A DNA stretch of 64,000 nt from RCIO01 sp965232405 (GTDB lineage Bacteria; Pseudomonadota; Alphaproteobacteria; Rhizobiales; Rhizobiaceae): positions 3,596,001 to 3,660,000 of the forward strand of contig OZ246966.1 in assembly GCA_965232405.1 (NCBI GenBank), read 5' to 3'. Each line of letters starts with the position of its first letter. The first letter of the stretch is position 1. The position numbers were made by a program, and so were the translations under genes. The notes under the pieces are model-generated. The model was not told the origin of the DNA. It searched no databases and saw only the letters and a program-made list of their open reading frames with translations. This document shows positions 33,537-41,494 of this stretch, piece after piece.

Positions 33537-34574
33537 ATGTATGCTTCGGCAATAGACGCAATCGGCAACACGCCGCTGATCAGGCTCAAGCGCGCATCCG
33601 AGGAAACCGGTTGCGATATCTACGGCAAGGCCGAGTTCCTGAACCCCGGCCAGTCGGTGAAGGACCGCGCAGGGCTGTTTATAATTCGCGATGCCGAGAA
33701 GAAGGGGCTCTTGAAGCCCGGCGGCGTGATCGTGGAAGGCACGGCCGGCAACACCGGCATCGGGCTGACGGTGGTTGCCAAGGCGCTGGGCTACCGCACG
33801 GTGATCGTGATCCCGGATACGCAAAGCCAGGAGAAGAAGGACGCGCTGCGCGTTCTCGGCGCGGAGCTGATCGAGGTTCCGGCCGTTCCCTACAAGAACC
33901 CCAACAACTACGTGAAAGTGTCGGGCAGGCTGGCCGAACAACTGGCGAAGACCGAGCCCAATGGTGCGATCTGGGCCAACCAGTTCGACAATGTCGCCAA
34001 TCGTGACGGCCATATCGAAACGACGGCGGAAGAGATCTGGAAGCAGACCGGCGGCAAGGTGGACGGCTTTGTCTCTGCTGTCGGCACCGGCGGCACGCTG
34101 GCGGGCGTTGCGGCAGGGCTGAAGACACATTCCAACAGCGTCAAGATTGCCATTGCCGATCCGATGGGGGCCGCACTCTACAGCTACTACACGCAAGGCG
34201 AGTTGAAGTCTGAGGGAACCTCGATCACCGAAGGTATCGGCCAGGGCCGCATCACCGCCAATCTTGAAGGGTTCACGCCGGACTTTTCCTATCAGGTTCC
34301 GGATGAGGAGGCGCTGCCGATAGTCTTTGATCTCGTGCAGGAGGAGGGGCTGTGCATGGGCGGCTCCACTGGCATAAACATTGCGGGCGCTATCCGCCTT
34401 GCGCGCGACCTTGGGCCGGGGCACACCATCGTCACCATCCTGTGCGACTACGGGAACCGGTATCAGTCGAAGCTGTTCAATCCGGAATTCCTTCGCGGCA
34501 AGAACCTGCCGGTGCCCGGCTGGATGGACGAGAAGTCGACGATTGCAGTTCCTTATGAGGACGTTCCTGGATGA
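33537..34574 (+). CDS. cysK: Cysteine synthase A (O-acetylserine sulfhydrylase)
   Basis: 345 aa from the ATG at 33537 (MYASAIDAIGNTPLIRLKRA). PLP lysine in NPGQSVKDRAG; substrate loop EGTAGNTGIGL; phosphate-binding GTGGTLAG; GGSTGIN contributes the pyridine-N contact. About 30 residues longer than enterobacterial CysK, with an extra C-terminal tail (FLRGKNLPVPGWMDEKSTI), as in the long rhizobial form. It makes cysteine from O-acetylserine and sulfide. It opens a four-gene operon: its stop overlaps the start of alaX (ATGA). Confidence 0.93.
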   Translation: MYASAIDAIGNTPLIRLKRASEETGCDIYGKAEFLNPGQSVKDRAGLFIIRDAEKKGLLKPGGVIVEGTAGNTGIGLTVVAKALGYRTVIVIPDTQSQEKKDALRVLGAELIEVPAVPYKNPNNYVKVSGRLAEQLAKTEPNGAIWANQFDNVANRDGHIETTAEEIWKQTGGKVDGFVSAVGTGGTLAGVAAGLKTHSNSVKIAIADPMGAALYSYYTQGELKSEGTSITEGIGQGRITANLEGFTPDFSYQVPDEEALPIVFDLVQEEGLCMGGSTGINIAGAIRLARDLGPGHTIVTILCDYGNRYQSKLFNPEFLRGKNLPVPGWMDEKSTIAVPYEDVPG

Positions 34575-35314
34575 GCATACCGACCGAGCCGCTGTTTCGC
34601 GAAGATTCCTACCTTGCCGAAACAGAGGCGGTCGTTAGCGCCATCAATGATCGCGGCGGTGTTCTGCTCGATCGGACGATCTTCTATGCAACCTCGGGCG
34701 GCCAGCCCGGCGACACCGGTCGCCTGATCCGTTCCGACGGTACCGAAGTGGCCGTCGCCGGCACGATCACCGGCGAAACCAAGGACGAGATCATCCACAT
34801 CCCGGGGCCGGAGGCGCCTGCGCTCAGCGTTGGCGAGCCACTGAAGCTCGTCATCGACTGGGAGCGGCGGTTCAAGCTGATGCGCATGCACACCGCCTGT
34901 CATCTTCTCACGGTCATCTGTCCGCATCCGATCACAGGCGCTTCGGTGAACGAGGCCGATTCCAGGGTCGATTTTGACATTCCGGACGCCAATTTCGACA
35001 AGCAGGGTGTCACCGAACAACTGATGGAACTGGTGAAGGCGGACCATCCGGTCTTCACCCGCTGGATCTCCGACGAAGAGCTCGCCGCCAATCCCGGGCT
35101 TGTGAAGTCGAAGAATGTCCGCCCGCCGGCGGGCACCGGCCGCATCCGGCTGGTCTGTATCGGCGACGATGGCGCGGTTGACAGCCAGCCCTGCGGCGGC
35201 ACTCATGTGCGTTCAACAGGCGAGGTCGGTGAGATCCATATCGGCAAGATCGAGAAGAAGGGCCGGGAGAACCGGCGTTTTCGCATTCGTTTCGGCCCGC
35301 TGCCGGCAAATTGA
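34571..35314 (+). CDS. alaX: AlaX-type trans-editing alanyl-tRNA deacylase
   Basis: 247 aa. A stand-alone version of the AlaRS editing domain, with zinc ligands in RMHTACHLLTVI (HxxxH) and CGGTHVRSTGEVG (CxxxH). The N-terminal beta-barrel TSGGQPGDTGRL motif is also present, so it is the AlaX-M type. It should hydrolyse Ser- or Gly-tRNA(Ala). Translationally coupled to cysK (4-base overlap) and followed by sseA after 8 bases. Confidence 0.9.
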   Translation: MSIPTEPLFREDSYLAETEAVVSAINDRGGVLLDRTIFYATSGGQPGDTGRLIRSDGTEVAVAGTITGETKDEIIHIPGPEAPALSVGEPLKLVIDWERRFKLMRMHTACHLLTVICPHPITGASVNEADSRVDFDIPDANFDKQGVTEQLMELVKADHPVFTRWISDEELAANPGLVKSKNVRPPAGTGRIRLVCIGDDGAVDSQPCGGTHVRSTGEVGEIHIGKIEKKGRENRRFRIRFGPLPAN

Positions 35315-35322
35315 GGCACGTA

Positions 35323-36177
35323 ATGAGCAAGGACACCAGCCCCTTCGTCGTTTCTGCTGACTGGCTGCAGGAGAAGCTGGGCGCGCCCGGCCTGTCGATC
35401 ATCGACGGGTCCTGGTATCTGCCGGCGCACAATCGCGATGCAAAGGCCGAATATGAGGCTGGTCATATCAAGGGCGCGGTGTTCTTCGACCACGACTTGG
35501 TGGTGGAGCCGGGCACCGGCCTGCCGCATTCGCTGCCGCATCCCGCACTCTTCGCGCGATACGCCAATTCGATGGGCATTTCGGAGGACGACACGATCGT
35601 CGTCTATGACGGGCCGGGCTTCTTTTCCGCGCCGCGCGTGTGGTGGATGTTCCGCGTGATGGGCGCGGAAAAGGTGTTCGTGCTCGACGGTGGCCTCGAC
35701 GGCTGGAAGCGCGAGGGCCGTCCGGTCACCGACCAGCAGACCAATGTCGCGGCATGCGTGTTCGACCCGAAGTTCGACCGTGAGCGCGTGGCTTCCTTCG
35801 ATGAGATGATGAAGATCGTGGGCGAACGCTCGGCACAAATCGCCGATGCGCGCCCGAAAGGCAGGTTTGAAGGCACCGACCCGGAGCCAAGGCCAGGCAT
35901 GCGTTCGGGCCATATGCCGGGTGCGTTCAACGTTCCCGCACTTGAGTTGGCAAGGGACGGAAAACTTTTGCCTGTCAACGAGTTGCGGGAGAAACTTGAA
36001 TCATCTGGCCTCGACCTAGACAAGCCCGTGGTCACGAGCTGCGGTTCGGGCGTCACCGCTGCCGTCATTACGCTGGCTCTGGAATCGGTCGGGCACCGCA
36101 ACAACCGGCTGTATGACGGCTCGTGGTCGGAATGGGGCGGCCGGGCCGATACGCCCGTCGTGGCGGGTGACGACTGA
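35323..36177 (+). CDS. sseA: 3-mercaptopyruvate sulfurtransferase
   Basis: 284 aa from the ATG at 35323. Two rhodanese domains; the catalytic Cys is in the C-terminal loop CGSGVTA, the hexapeptide that marks mercaptopyruvate rather than thiosulfate (CRKGVT-type) sulfurtransferases. The inactive N-terminal domain includes VVYDGPGFFSAPRVWWMFRVMG. It moves sulfur from 3-mercaptopyruvate, the transamination product of cysteine, to thiol or cyanide acceptors. Third gene of the cysK operon. Confidence 0.93.
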   Translation: MSKDTSPFVVSADWLQEKLGAPGLSIIDGSWYLPAHNRDAKAEYEAGHIKGAVFFDHDLVVEPGTGLPHSLPHPALFARYANSMGISEDDTIVVYDGPGFFSAPRVWWMFRVMGAEKVFVLDGGLDGWKREGRPVTDQQTNVAACVFDPKFDRERVASFDEMMKIVGERSAQIADARPKGRFEGTDPEPRPGMRSGHMPGAFNVPALELARDGKLLPVNELREKLESSGLDLDKPVVTSCGSGVTAAVITLALESVGHRNNRLYDGSWSEWGGRADTPVVAGDD

Positions 36178-36179
36178 CC

Positions 36180-36740
36180 GTGGCGGTTCGCAAGCGCAAA
36201 CCGGTCGATGTGACCGTCACCTATCTCGAAATGACAGCGCCGCCGGCGCATTACCCGCCGCTGCCGATCGGTCATCCGATCGCGCTTCTGAGAGCCAATG
36301 ACATTCCGCTCCACTTCTACCGCTATTTGCAGGATCGCGTTGGGCGGGCCTGGACCTGGGTGAACGCGCTGCGGTTGAGCGACGAGGAGCTGTCGGCCCG
36401 GCTGCATGCGCCGGAGCGCGATATTCGCGTGCTTTATCTCGACGGCGCACCAGCCGGTTTCTTCGAACTCGATGCCCGGCCACCGGAAAAGGTCGAGATT
36501 GCCTATTTCGGCATGATGGAACATGCGACGGGTCAGGGGCTTGGCCGCTGGTTTCTCGGCGAAGCGATCGAGGCGGCATGGTCGTACAAGCCCGAACGTG
36601 TTGTTCTGTCGACCTGCACCGCGGACCATCCGGCAGCTTTGCCGCTTTATCAGAAGATGGGTTTTTCGCCGGTCGGTCAGGCGCGCGAGGTGTTGGTGCC
36701 GCTCAGCAAGGCCGAGCGGGCCGAGCTTGTGATGCGCTAG
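36180..36740 (+). CDS. GNAT-family N-acetyltransferase
   Basis: 186 aa from a GTG two bases after the sseA stop. Acetyl-CoA-binding motif A is degenerate but visible (IAYFGMMEHATGQGLGRWFLGEAIEAAW), with motif B in HPAALPLYQKMGF. The length and fold are typical of single-domain GNATs. The acceptor is unknown; its place at the end of a cysteine operon suggests an amino-acid or aminoacyl substrate, an inference from context only. Confidence 0.87.
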   Translation: MAVRKRKPVDVTVTYLEMTAPPAHYPPLPIGHPIALLRANDIPLHFYRYLQDRVGRAWTWVNALRLSDEELSARLHAPERDIRVLYLDGAPAGFFELDARPPEKVEIAYFGMMEHATGQGLGRWFLGEAIEAAWSYKPERVVLSTCTADHPAALPLYQKMGFSPVGQAREVLVPLSKAERAELVMR

Positions 36741-36857
36741 CGCTCAAGCAGCACTCTCCCTAACCCCACCTAAACGCCTCGTTCATCGCAGCTTCAGCGC
36801 GGCTTTTGCATGGTCGCCGCATTGGAGCACACAACCAACACAGAGAGAGGAACGACC

Positions 36858-37436
36858 ATGCTTACCCGCCGCATCATGCTCGCCGGCCTCGCCGCCGCGA
36901 TGATAACCCCGACCGCCGCAATGGCAGTGAGCCCTGCGCTTACGACGGTCTCCAACATGCCTTCGGCGCATAAGATCCTGCGCCAACTGGAAGCCCAGCC
37001 GCAGATCACCATCAAGCCCGAGCAGCGCATGACCATCCAGCAGCTCAAGCGCCGGCCCGAAATTCGTGACCTGGCGCCGGCCATCGACATCCAGTCGATC
37101 AACTTCGCCTTCGGTTCGGCCGTCATCCCGTATTCGCAGTATGGCAAGGTGGAGAACATCGCCGAGGCGCTGCGCCATCTGCGCAGTCGCGGACGCGTCG
37201 CCACCGTGCTGATCGAAGGCCACACCGACGCGGTCGGCTCGACCTATTCGAACCAGCGCCTGTCGGAACGCCGCGCGGAATCGCTGAAGCAGGTGCTGGT
37301 CTACCATTTCGGCATTCCCGGCCAGATGCTTCAGACTGCCGGTTACGGTGAGCAATTCCTGCTCGTGCCGACGCCCTATGAAGAGTGGCGAAACCGCCGC
37401 GTGACGCTGCGCCGGGTCGACGCCTTCCTGCGCTAG
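36858..37436 (+). CDS. OmpA-family peptidoglycan-binding protein
   Basis: 192 aa from the ATG at 36858 with GAGAGGAAC upstream. Signal peptide (MLTRRIMLAGLAAAMITPTAAMA), then about 60 linker residues and an OmpA C-terminal domain (FAFGSAVIPYSQYGKVENIA, LIEGHTDAVGSTYSNQRLSERRAES, AGYGEQF, RNRRVTLRRV). No beta-barrel part. It is expected to bind diaminopimelate in peptidoglycan from the periplasm. An intrinsic terminator follows. Confidence 0.88.
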   Translation: MLTRRIMLAGLAAAMITPTAAMAVSPALTTVSNMPSAHKILRQLEAQPQITIKPEQRMTIQQLKRRPEIRDLAPAIDIQSINFAFGSAVIPYSQYGKVENIAEALRHLRSRGRVATVLIEGHTDAVGSTYSNQRLSERRAESLKQVLVYHFGIPGQMLQTAGYGEQFLLVPTPYEEWRNRRVTLRRVDAFLR

Positions 37437-37461
37437 GCGCGCACAGTCGGACAGAAAAAGA

Positions 37462-37491
37462 CCTCCCGGGCTCAAGGCGCGGGAGGTTTTT
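37462..37491 (+). terminator. Intrinsic terminator of the OmpA-like gene
   Basis: CCTCCCG (37462-37468) and CGGGAGG (37480-37486) pair, with an 11-base loop, and are followed by TTTTT. An A-run precedes the stem, so it could work in both directions. Confidence 0.75.
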
Positions 37492-37581
37492 GGCGTTTTG
37501 GCGTCAAGCGTGAATCGGGTGGCTGTGGCGGCGCTGGCGATCAATATGGCGGCCAACGATCCATCACACCGGAGAATTGCA

Positions 37582-38055
37582 ATGGGACTGATCCGCTTTG
37601 TCGCCATGCCGACCGGACAGGCCCGCGCCTTCCAGCGCGGCGAGCCTGACGCCTATGGCATGACCCCTGAACACCGAATTTCGGATGGCGATGGCGTGCC
37701 CTGCCGGCACTGTCTGAAGAACGTTGCGGTGGGAGAGGGCTATCTTGTTCTGGCCTACCGGCCGTTTCCGGCACTGCAGCCCTATGCCGAGACGGGGCCA
37801 GTGTTCCTGCATGCCCAGGCCTGCGAGCGCGCGGCAGAAACCGACGTGATGCCAGACATGATCCGCACGACACCCGATTACATTCTGCGCGGCTATGGTG
37901 CAGATGACCGTATTGTCTACGGAACCGGCGGGGTCGTGGACACGAAGGATATCTGCACGCACGCCCACACGCTGCTGCAGCGCGACGACGTGGCCTATGT
38001 GCACATGCGCTCAGCCCGCAACAACTGCTATCAGATGCGCATCGACAGGGCCTGA
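37582..38055 (+). CDS. DUF1203 family protein
   Basis: 157 aa from the ATG at 37582; GGAGAA lies 9 bases upstream. Family features are the CRHCLKNV zinc-knuckle-like CxxC, the YRPFPALQPYAETGPVFLH strand region and the C-terminal YVHMRSARNNCYQM. DUF1203 has no assigned function; the fold is predicted to be small alpha/beta and cytoplasmic. Separate transcription unit from the OmpA gene (terminator between). Confidence 0.85.
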   Translation: MGLIRFVAMPTGQARAFQRGEPDAYGMTPEHRISDGDGVPCRHCLKNVAVGEGYLVLAYRPFPALQPYAETGPVFLHAQACERAAETDVMPDMIRTTPDYILRGYGADDRIVYGTGGVVDTKDICTHAHTLLQRDDVAYVHMRSARNNCYQMRIDRA

Positions 38056-38079
38056 TTACCAGACAGTGATGCCACGGCC

Positions 38080-38190
38080 TTACTTGTCGCGGCCCTTGCT
38101 GTTCACGCCCCACATCAGGACGCCGATGCCGGCGAACATCAGGCCGAGCCCGCCGAAGAAGGCGGCGATATAGAGCAGATTGCTGGCCAT
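38080..38190 (-). CDS. 36-aa single-helix membrane peptide A
   Basis: ATG at 38188-38190, TAA at 38080-38082, with CCAGGAGACC placing AGGAG 8 bases before the start. Product MASNLLYIAAFFGG followed by LGLMFAGIGVLMWG and a charged tail NSKGRDK: one transmembrane helix. Its core LGxxxxGxGVLxWG is shared with a second 36-aa peptide at 39928-40038. Confidence 0.65.
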   Translation of the reverse strand: MASNLLYIAAFFGGLGLMFAGIGVLMWGVNSKGRDK

Positions 38191-38288
38191 TCTGGTCTCC
38201 TGGGTGTGTTGTCACGGATTGCTGGTCATATGAGAGCGTAACAACCTTCGCCGCCAGACAATTGATACCGGTCAATTCCCGCGGGCGG

Positions 38289-38867
38289 TTACGAGGTCCG
38301 CGAGGGTGTGCCGCCCCGCTCCCTCCTGATCTCTTTCATCATCACGTAGAGCCCGTAATAGGCCGTAATGAGAGGCAGGGCGGCGGTGTACATCCCCGAT
38401 TCGTAGTGGAACGTGCCGTCGATGACGAAGGGGAAAACATAATGCGCCAGTTCGGCAATCGTCATGCCGACGAAGAATGCGCAAAGAAAGTAATAGCCGA
38501 AGGCCCACTGCTTGATGAGCATGATCGCGCCGCCGACCCACATGAACGGTGCCAGCCAGGCAATGACGAAAAGCATGTCGGCCTCGGGGATCGTGCGTCC
38601 GGCCATGACCGAGGCGAGCTTCTCGAAGTCGGTGAGATATTCCTCATAGGTGTGGATCATGAACAGCATGACGGTGAGCAGGTAGGGAACGATCACCTTC
38701 GAGGTGTCGAACCGGGTGCGCCAGGCCGTTGCCACGTAGAGAACCAAACCGCCGCCGAAGGCGACCGTGAATACAATGGCCGGGACAATGCCGAACATGA
38801 CATAGGCCAGCGTGACGAGCGCGATGACCAGCAGGATGGGCAGAACGAGGTTTTTCGTCTCAGCCAT
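38289..38867 (-). CDS. HXXEE-motif membrane protein
   Basis: 192 aa with a strong AGGAGG site 5 bases before the ATG. Six or so hydrophobic helices. The motif IHTYEEY (residues about 71-77) is the HXXEE signature of an uncharacterised integral-membrane family; a second His lies in ELAHYVFPF. The arrangement of His and Glu in the membrane suggests a metal-dependent enzyme, but no activity is known. Divergent from the 69-aa peptide gene. Confidence 0.75.
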   Translation of the reverse strand: MAETKNLVLPILLVIALVTLAYVMFGIVPAIVFTVAFGGGLVLYVATAWRTRFDTSKVIVPYLLTVMLFMIHTYEEYLTDFEKLASVMAGRTIPEADMLFVIAWLAPFMWVGGAIMLIKQWAFGYYFLCAFFVGMTIAELAHYVFPFVIDGTFHYESGMYTAALPLITAYYGLYVMMKEIRRERGGTPSRTS

Positions 38868-38905
38868 CGGAACCTCCTGTTAGAGTCATATCGCAGGAGC
38901 GTGGC

Positions 38906-39115
38906 ATGAGACAGGGGACATGTTTGGCCATCGGATGGACCGCCGCAGTATGGCTGACGGTGGCGTCGCCAGCATGGGCGCATCCCGACCCGGCTACGCA
39001 CGACGGGGCCGTGGCCTATCTGGTTGCCGCTGGAATTACGGCCGCGATAGTCGCGCTCATTGTCTGGGGCAGGCGGCTAGCCGCCGTGCTGAAATCGGCT
39101 TTCAGATCTCGTTGA
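38906..39115 (+). CDS. Small exported/membrane protein (69 aa)
   Basis: ATG at 38906 after CAGGAGCG. A signal-type N-terminus (CLAIGWTAAVWLTVASPAWA) is followed by a His/Asp segment (HPDPATHDG) and a second helix (VAYLVAAGITAAIVALIVWG) with a basic tail. HPDPATHDG could bind a metal. No family recognised. Divergently transcribed from the HXXEE gene with about 38 bases between starts, so both may share regulation. Confidence 0.6.
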   Translation: MRQGTCLAIGWTAAVWLTVASPAWAHPDPATHDGAVAYLVAAGITAAIVALIVWGRRLAAVLKSAFRSR

Positions 39116-39216
39116 GTTCGCCGGTGGGACAGCCTTGATGCGTGCACGAGGTTTCCGGTTGGCGCCTCGCATCAACAAGCCTCGGGCGGCGGTTGCCGAC
39201 CGGGCTTGGTAGAGGT

Positions 39217-39248
39217 CACGGCGGGCAGGACATTCCCGGCCCGCCGTG
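39217..39248 (-). terminator. Hairpin downstream of the cytochrome c gene
   Basis: CACGGCGGGC (39217-39226) and CCCGCCGTG with its leading G (39239-39248) form a perfect 10-bp stem with a 12-base loop, just past the cytochrome c stop. No T tract. Confidence 0.5.
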
Positions 39249-39257
39249 CCTGTGGCT

Positions 39258-39779
39258 CTAGCCCGGCGCCTTGGCTGCGGTCTGGCCGGGCGGCAATGTG
39301 CGCAGGATGAAGGTCGGCACCGCCTCACCCGGCCCGAACGGCCCCGGCACAGCATGGTTGACCGGGTCGAGGCTCCTGAGAAAGGCGATGATCGCCGCGA
39401 CGTCCTCGCCGGTCAGCCGCGCATATGCGTGATAGGGCATCACGGGCGCCAATACGCGCCCATCGGGCCTTTCACCAGTGGTGAGGGCGGTCGCGATCTC
39501 GTCGTCGGTCCAGTTTCCCAGGCCGGTTTCCTTGTCGGGCGTCAGGTTGCGTCCGAGAAACACGCCGAGCCCCGGTACTTCAAACCCGACATCCGAGCCG
39601 CCGAGATAACGCTCCATGTCCGGTGCGCCTAGGAAATATCCCGGCGTATGGCAGTCGTGGCAGCCGCCGAGATTCACGAGATACTCGCCGCGTGCGACAG
39701 GGTCGTCCTGGGCGCTGGCGGTGGAGGCAAGCGCTGCGATGGCAGCAGTACATGCCAGGCGAATTGCATCACGAAACAT
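39258..39779 (-). CDS. Exported class I cytochrome c
   Basis: 173 aa from the ATG at 39777-39779, giving a signal peptide (MFRDAIRLACTAAIAALASTASA). One haem-binding CxxCH, in GGCHDCHTPGYF (residues about 43-47). A Met ligand candidate is in PVMPYHAYARLTGEDVAAIIAFLRSL, the usual alcohol- or aldehyde-dehydrogenase cytochrome layout. It probably acts as periplasmic electron carrier for a dehydrogenase encoded elsewhere. No dehydrogenase is adjacent. Confidence 0.88.
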   Translation of the reverse strand: MFRDAIRLACTAAIAALASTASAQDDPVARGEYLVNLGGCHDCHTPGYFLGAPDMERYLGGSDVGFEVPGLGVFLGRNLTPDKETGLGNWTDDEIATALTTGERPDGRVLAPVMPYHAYARLTGEDVAAIIAFLRSLDPVNHAVPGPFGPGEAVPTFILRTLPPGQTAAKAPG

Positions 39780-39927
39780 CGTCTCCTCCCCTGTTGCCTC
39801 GCCATGTAATGCCGGTCGTTCCGACCGCACGGCCAGGTGCCCGGATCACATCATGTTCCGTGAAATTGCGCCAGGGAAATTACGTTACGTAAAGCGGGCC
39901 GCAGGGAGTGTACGACGGGTTCCGGTA

Positions 39928-40038
39928 TCAGGAACCGCGCTGGAGGTAGCGCGAACCCCATACCAGAACGCCTGCTCCGACCAGCAGAAATCCCAGTTCC
40001 ATATGGGACACTGCGAAAGCGACGATTGAATTGAACAT
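39928..40038 (-). CDS. 36-aa single-helix membrane peptide B
   Basis: ATG at 40036-40038, TGA at 39928-39930. The product reads MFNSIVAFAVSHMELGFLL, then VGAGVLVWGSRYLQRGS. It has exactly the length of peptide A (38080-38190) and shares L15, G16, G21, G23, V24, L25, W27, G28 and R34 without gaps. The ribosome-binding site is weak (CGGG), which lowers confidence, but the similarity supports a real gene. Confidence 0.5.
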   Translation of the reverse strand: MFNSIVAFAVSHMELGFLLVGAGVLVWGSRYLQRGS

Positions 40039-40129
40039 GTATTAACCCGATGAGTTGGCTTGGCTCTTGTAATTTGACTGGTTCGCGGCCGTCTCATCCC
40101 GGACTGTCGCCCACGGCCGTCATTCCTCC

Positions 40130-40171
40130 AAAAGAAGATAAGGCCCGCCGGGGTGCAACATCCGGCGGGCC
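40130..40171 (-). terminator. Intrinsic terminator of ald
   Basis: Read on the minus strand, GGCCCGCCGG/CCGGCGGGCC (40142-40171) is a perfect 10-bp stem with a 10-base loop, followed by a T-rich stretch (CTTATCTTCTTTT, 40130-40140 region). Lies 51 bases after the ald stop. Confidence 0.7.
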
Positions 40172-40221
40172 GACTCGGGGAGGAGTGTGCCCTGTCAAAG
40201 GGCACCCGAGTGACTACTGGT

Positions 40222-41337
40222 TCAGGCGGCAAGCACGGTCTTCGGCTCCGCCATGTCGTAACCGAGTGCTTCGGCAACGGCCTTGTTGGTGATGCGGCCC
40301 TTGTGGACGTTGAGACCGTTGCGCAGGTGATGATCATCGACCAGCGCCTTCAGCCCCTTGTCGGCAAGCTGCAGCCCGTAGTGAAGCGTGGAGTTGTTGA
40401 GCGCCTGCGCCGACGTGACCGGAACAGCGCCCGGCATGTTGGCCACGCAATAATGCACGATGCCGTCAACCTCGTAGGTCGGCTCGGAATGCGTGGTTGC
40501 ATGCGAGGTCTCGAAGCAGCCGCCCTGGTCGATCGCGACATCGACCAGCACCGCGCCCGGCTTCATGCCCGACAGCATTTCGCGGCTGACCAGCTTCGGT
40601 GCGGCCGCGCCCGGGATCAGCACAGCGCCGACCACGACATCGGCGGAGAAGCACTCTTCTTCCAGGGCTTCCACGGTGGAATAGCGCGTGTGAACGCGGC
40701 CGTTGAAAATGTCGTCCAACTGCCGCAGGCGCGGGATCGAGCGGTCGATGATGGTGACGTCGGCGCCAAGGCCGACCGCCATCTTGGCAGCGTTGAGACC
40801 GACCACGCCACCGCCGATGACCGCGACCTTGGCCGGCAGGACGCCGGGCACGCCGCCCAGAAGCACACCGCGACCGCCATTGGCCTTCTGCAGCGCTGTG
40901 GCGCCGGCCTGAATGGCGAGACGGCCCGCGACTTCCGACATCGGGGCCAAGAGAGGCAGGCCGCCACGCTCGTCGGTCACAGTTTCATAGGCGATCGCCG
41001 TCACGCCGCTCTCGACCAGACCTTTTGTCTGCTCGGCGTCGGGGGCGAGGTGAAGATAGGTGTAGAGGATCTGGTCTTCGCGCAACTGCACCCATTCCGA
41101 AGGCTGCGGCTCCTTGACCTTCACGATCATGTCGGAGCGGGTGAAGACATCCGCCGCAGTCTTGGCGATCTCCGCGCCGGCTGCGCGGTAGGCATTGTCG
41201 TCAGCGCCGATGCCGGCGCCAGCACCGCTTTCCACGATGACGGTGTGGCCGTGCGCCACATATTCGCGCACCGAGCCGGGCGTCAGGCCGACGCGGTATT
41301 CGTGGTTCTTGATTTCCTTGGGGCAGCCAACGCGCAT
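40222..41337 (-). CDS. ald: Alanine dehydrogenase
   Basis: 371 aa from the ATG at 41335-41337 (MRVGCPKEIKNHEYRVGLTPG), the standard length and start; AGGAGG lies 5-10 bases upstream. The N-terminal catalytic Lys/His region (VKVKEPQPSEW), the NAD-binding VAVIGGGVVGLNAAKMAVGLGADVT and C-terminal ANMPGAVPVTSAQALNNSTL are all present. It interconverts L-alanine and pyruvate plus ammonia with NAD+. The divergent Lrp-type gene 155 bases away is the likely alanine-sensing regulator. Confidence 0.97.
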   Translation of the reverse strand: MRVGCPKEIKNHEYRVGLTPGSVREYVAHGHTVIVESGAGAGIGADDNAYRAAGAEIAKTAADVFTRSDMIVKVKEPQPSEWVQLREDQILYTYLHLAPDAEQTKGLVESGVTAIAYETVTDERGGLPLLAPMSEVAGRLAIQAGATALQKANGGRGVLLGGVPGVLPAKVAVIGGGVVGLNAAKMAVGLGADVTIIDRSIPRLRQLDDIFNGRVHTRYSTVEALEEECFSADVVVGAVLIPGAAAPKLVSREMLSGMKPGAVLVDVAIDQGGCFETSHATTHSEPTYEVDGIVHYCVANMPGAVPVTSAQALNNSTLHYGLQLADKGLKALVDDHHLRNGLNVHKGRITNKAVAEALGYDMAEPKTVLAA

Positions 41338-41480
41338 GGCGAAGTCCTCCTGCTCGATCCGCATGATGTTTCGAAAGTTGCCCCTAAGTAACACGCGCGC
41401 GACCGAACGTGTTTGCGAAGTCGATTGTCCTGCATCACAATTTTCGGCTATTCTTGCGCCAAGAGGTATCACTGCAAAAG

Positions 41481-41494
41481 ATTGTTCGAACAAT
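41481..41494. promoter_or_regulatory. Palindrome at the start of the Lrp gene, probable operator
   Basis: ATTGTTCGAACAAT is a perfect 14-base inverted repeat in the ald-lrp divergent region. It overlaps the first two bases of the regulator's ATG (41493), in place of a Shine-Dalgarno. An autoregulatory operator is the natural reading. Confidence 0.45.
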
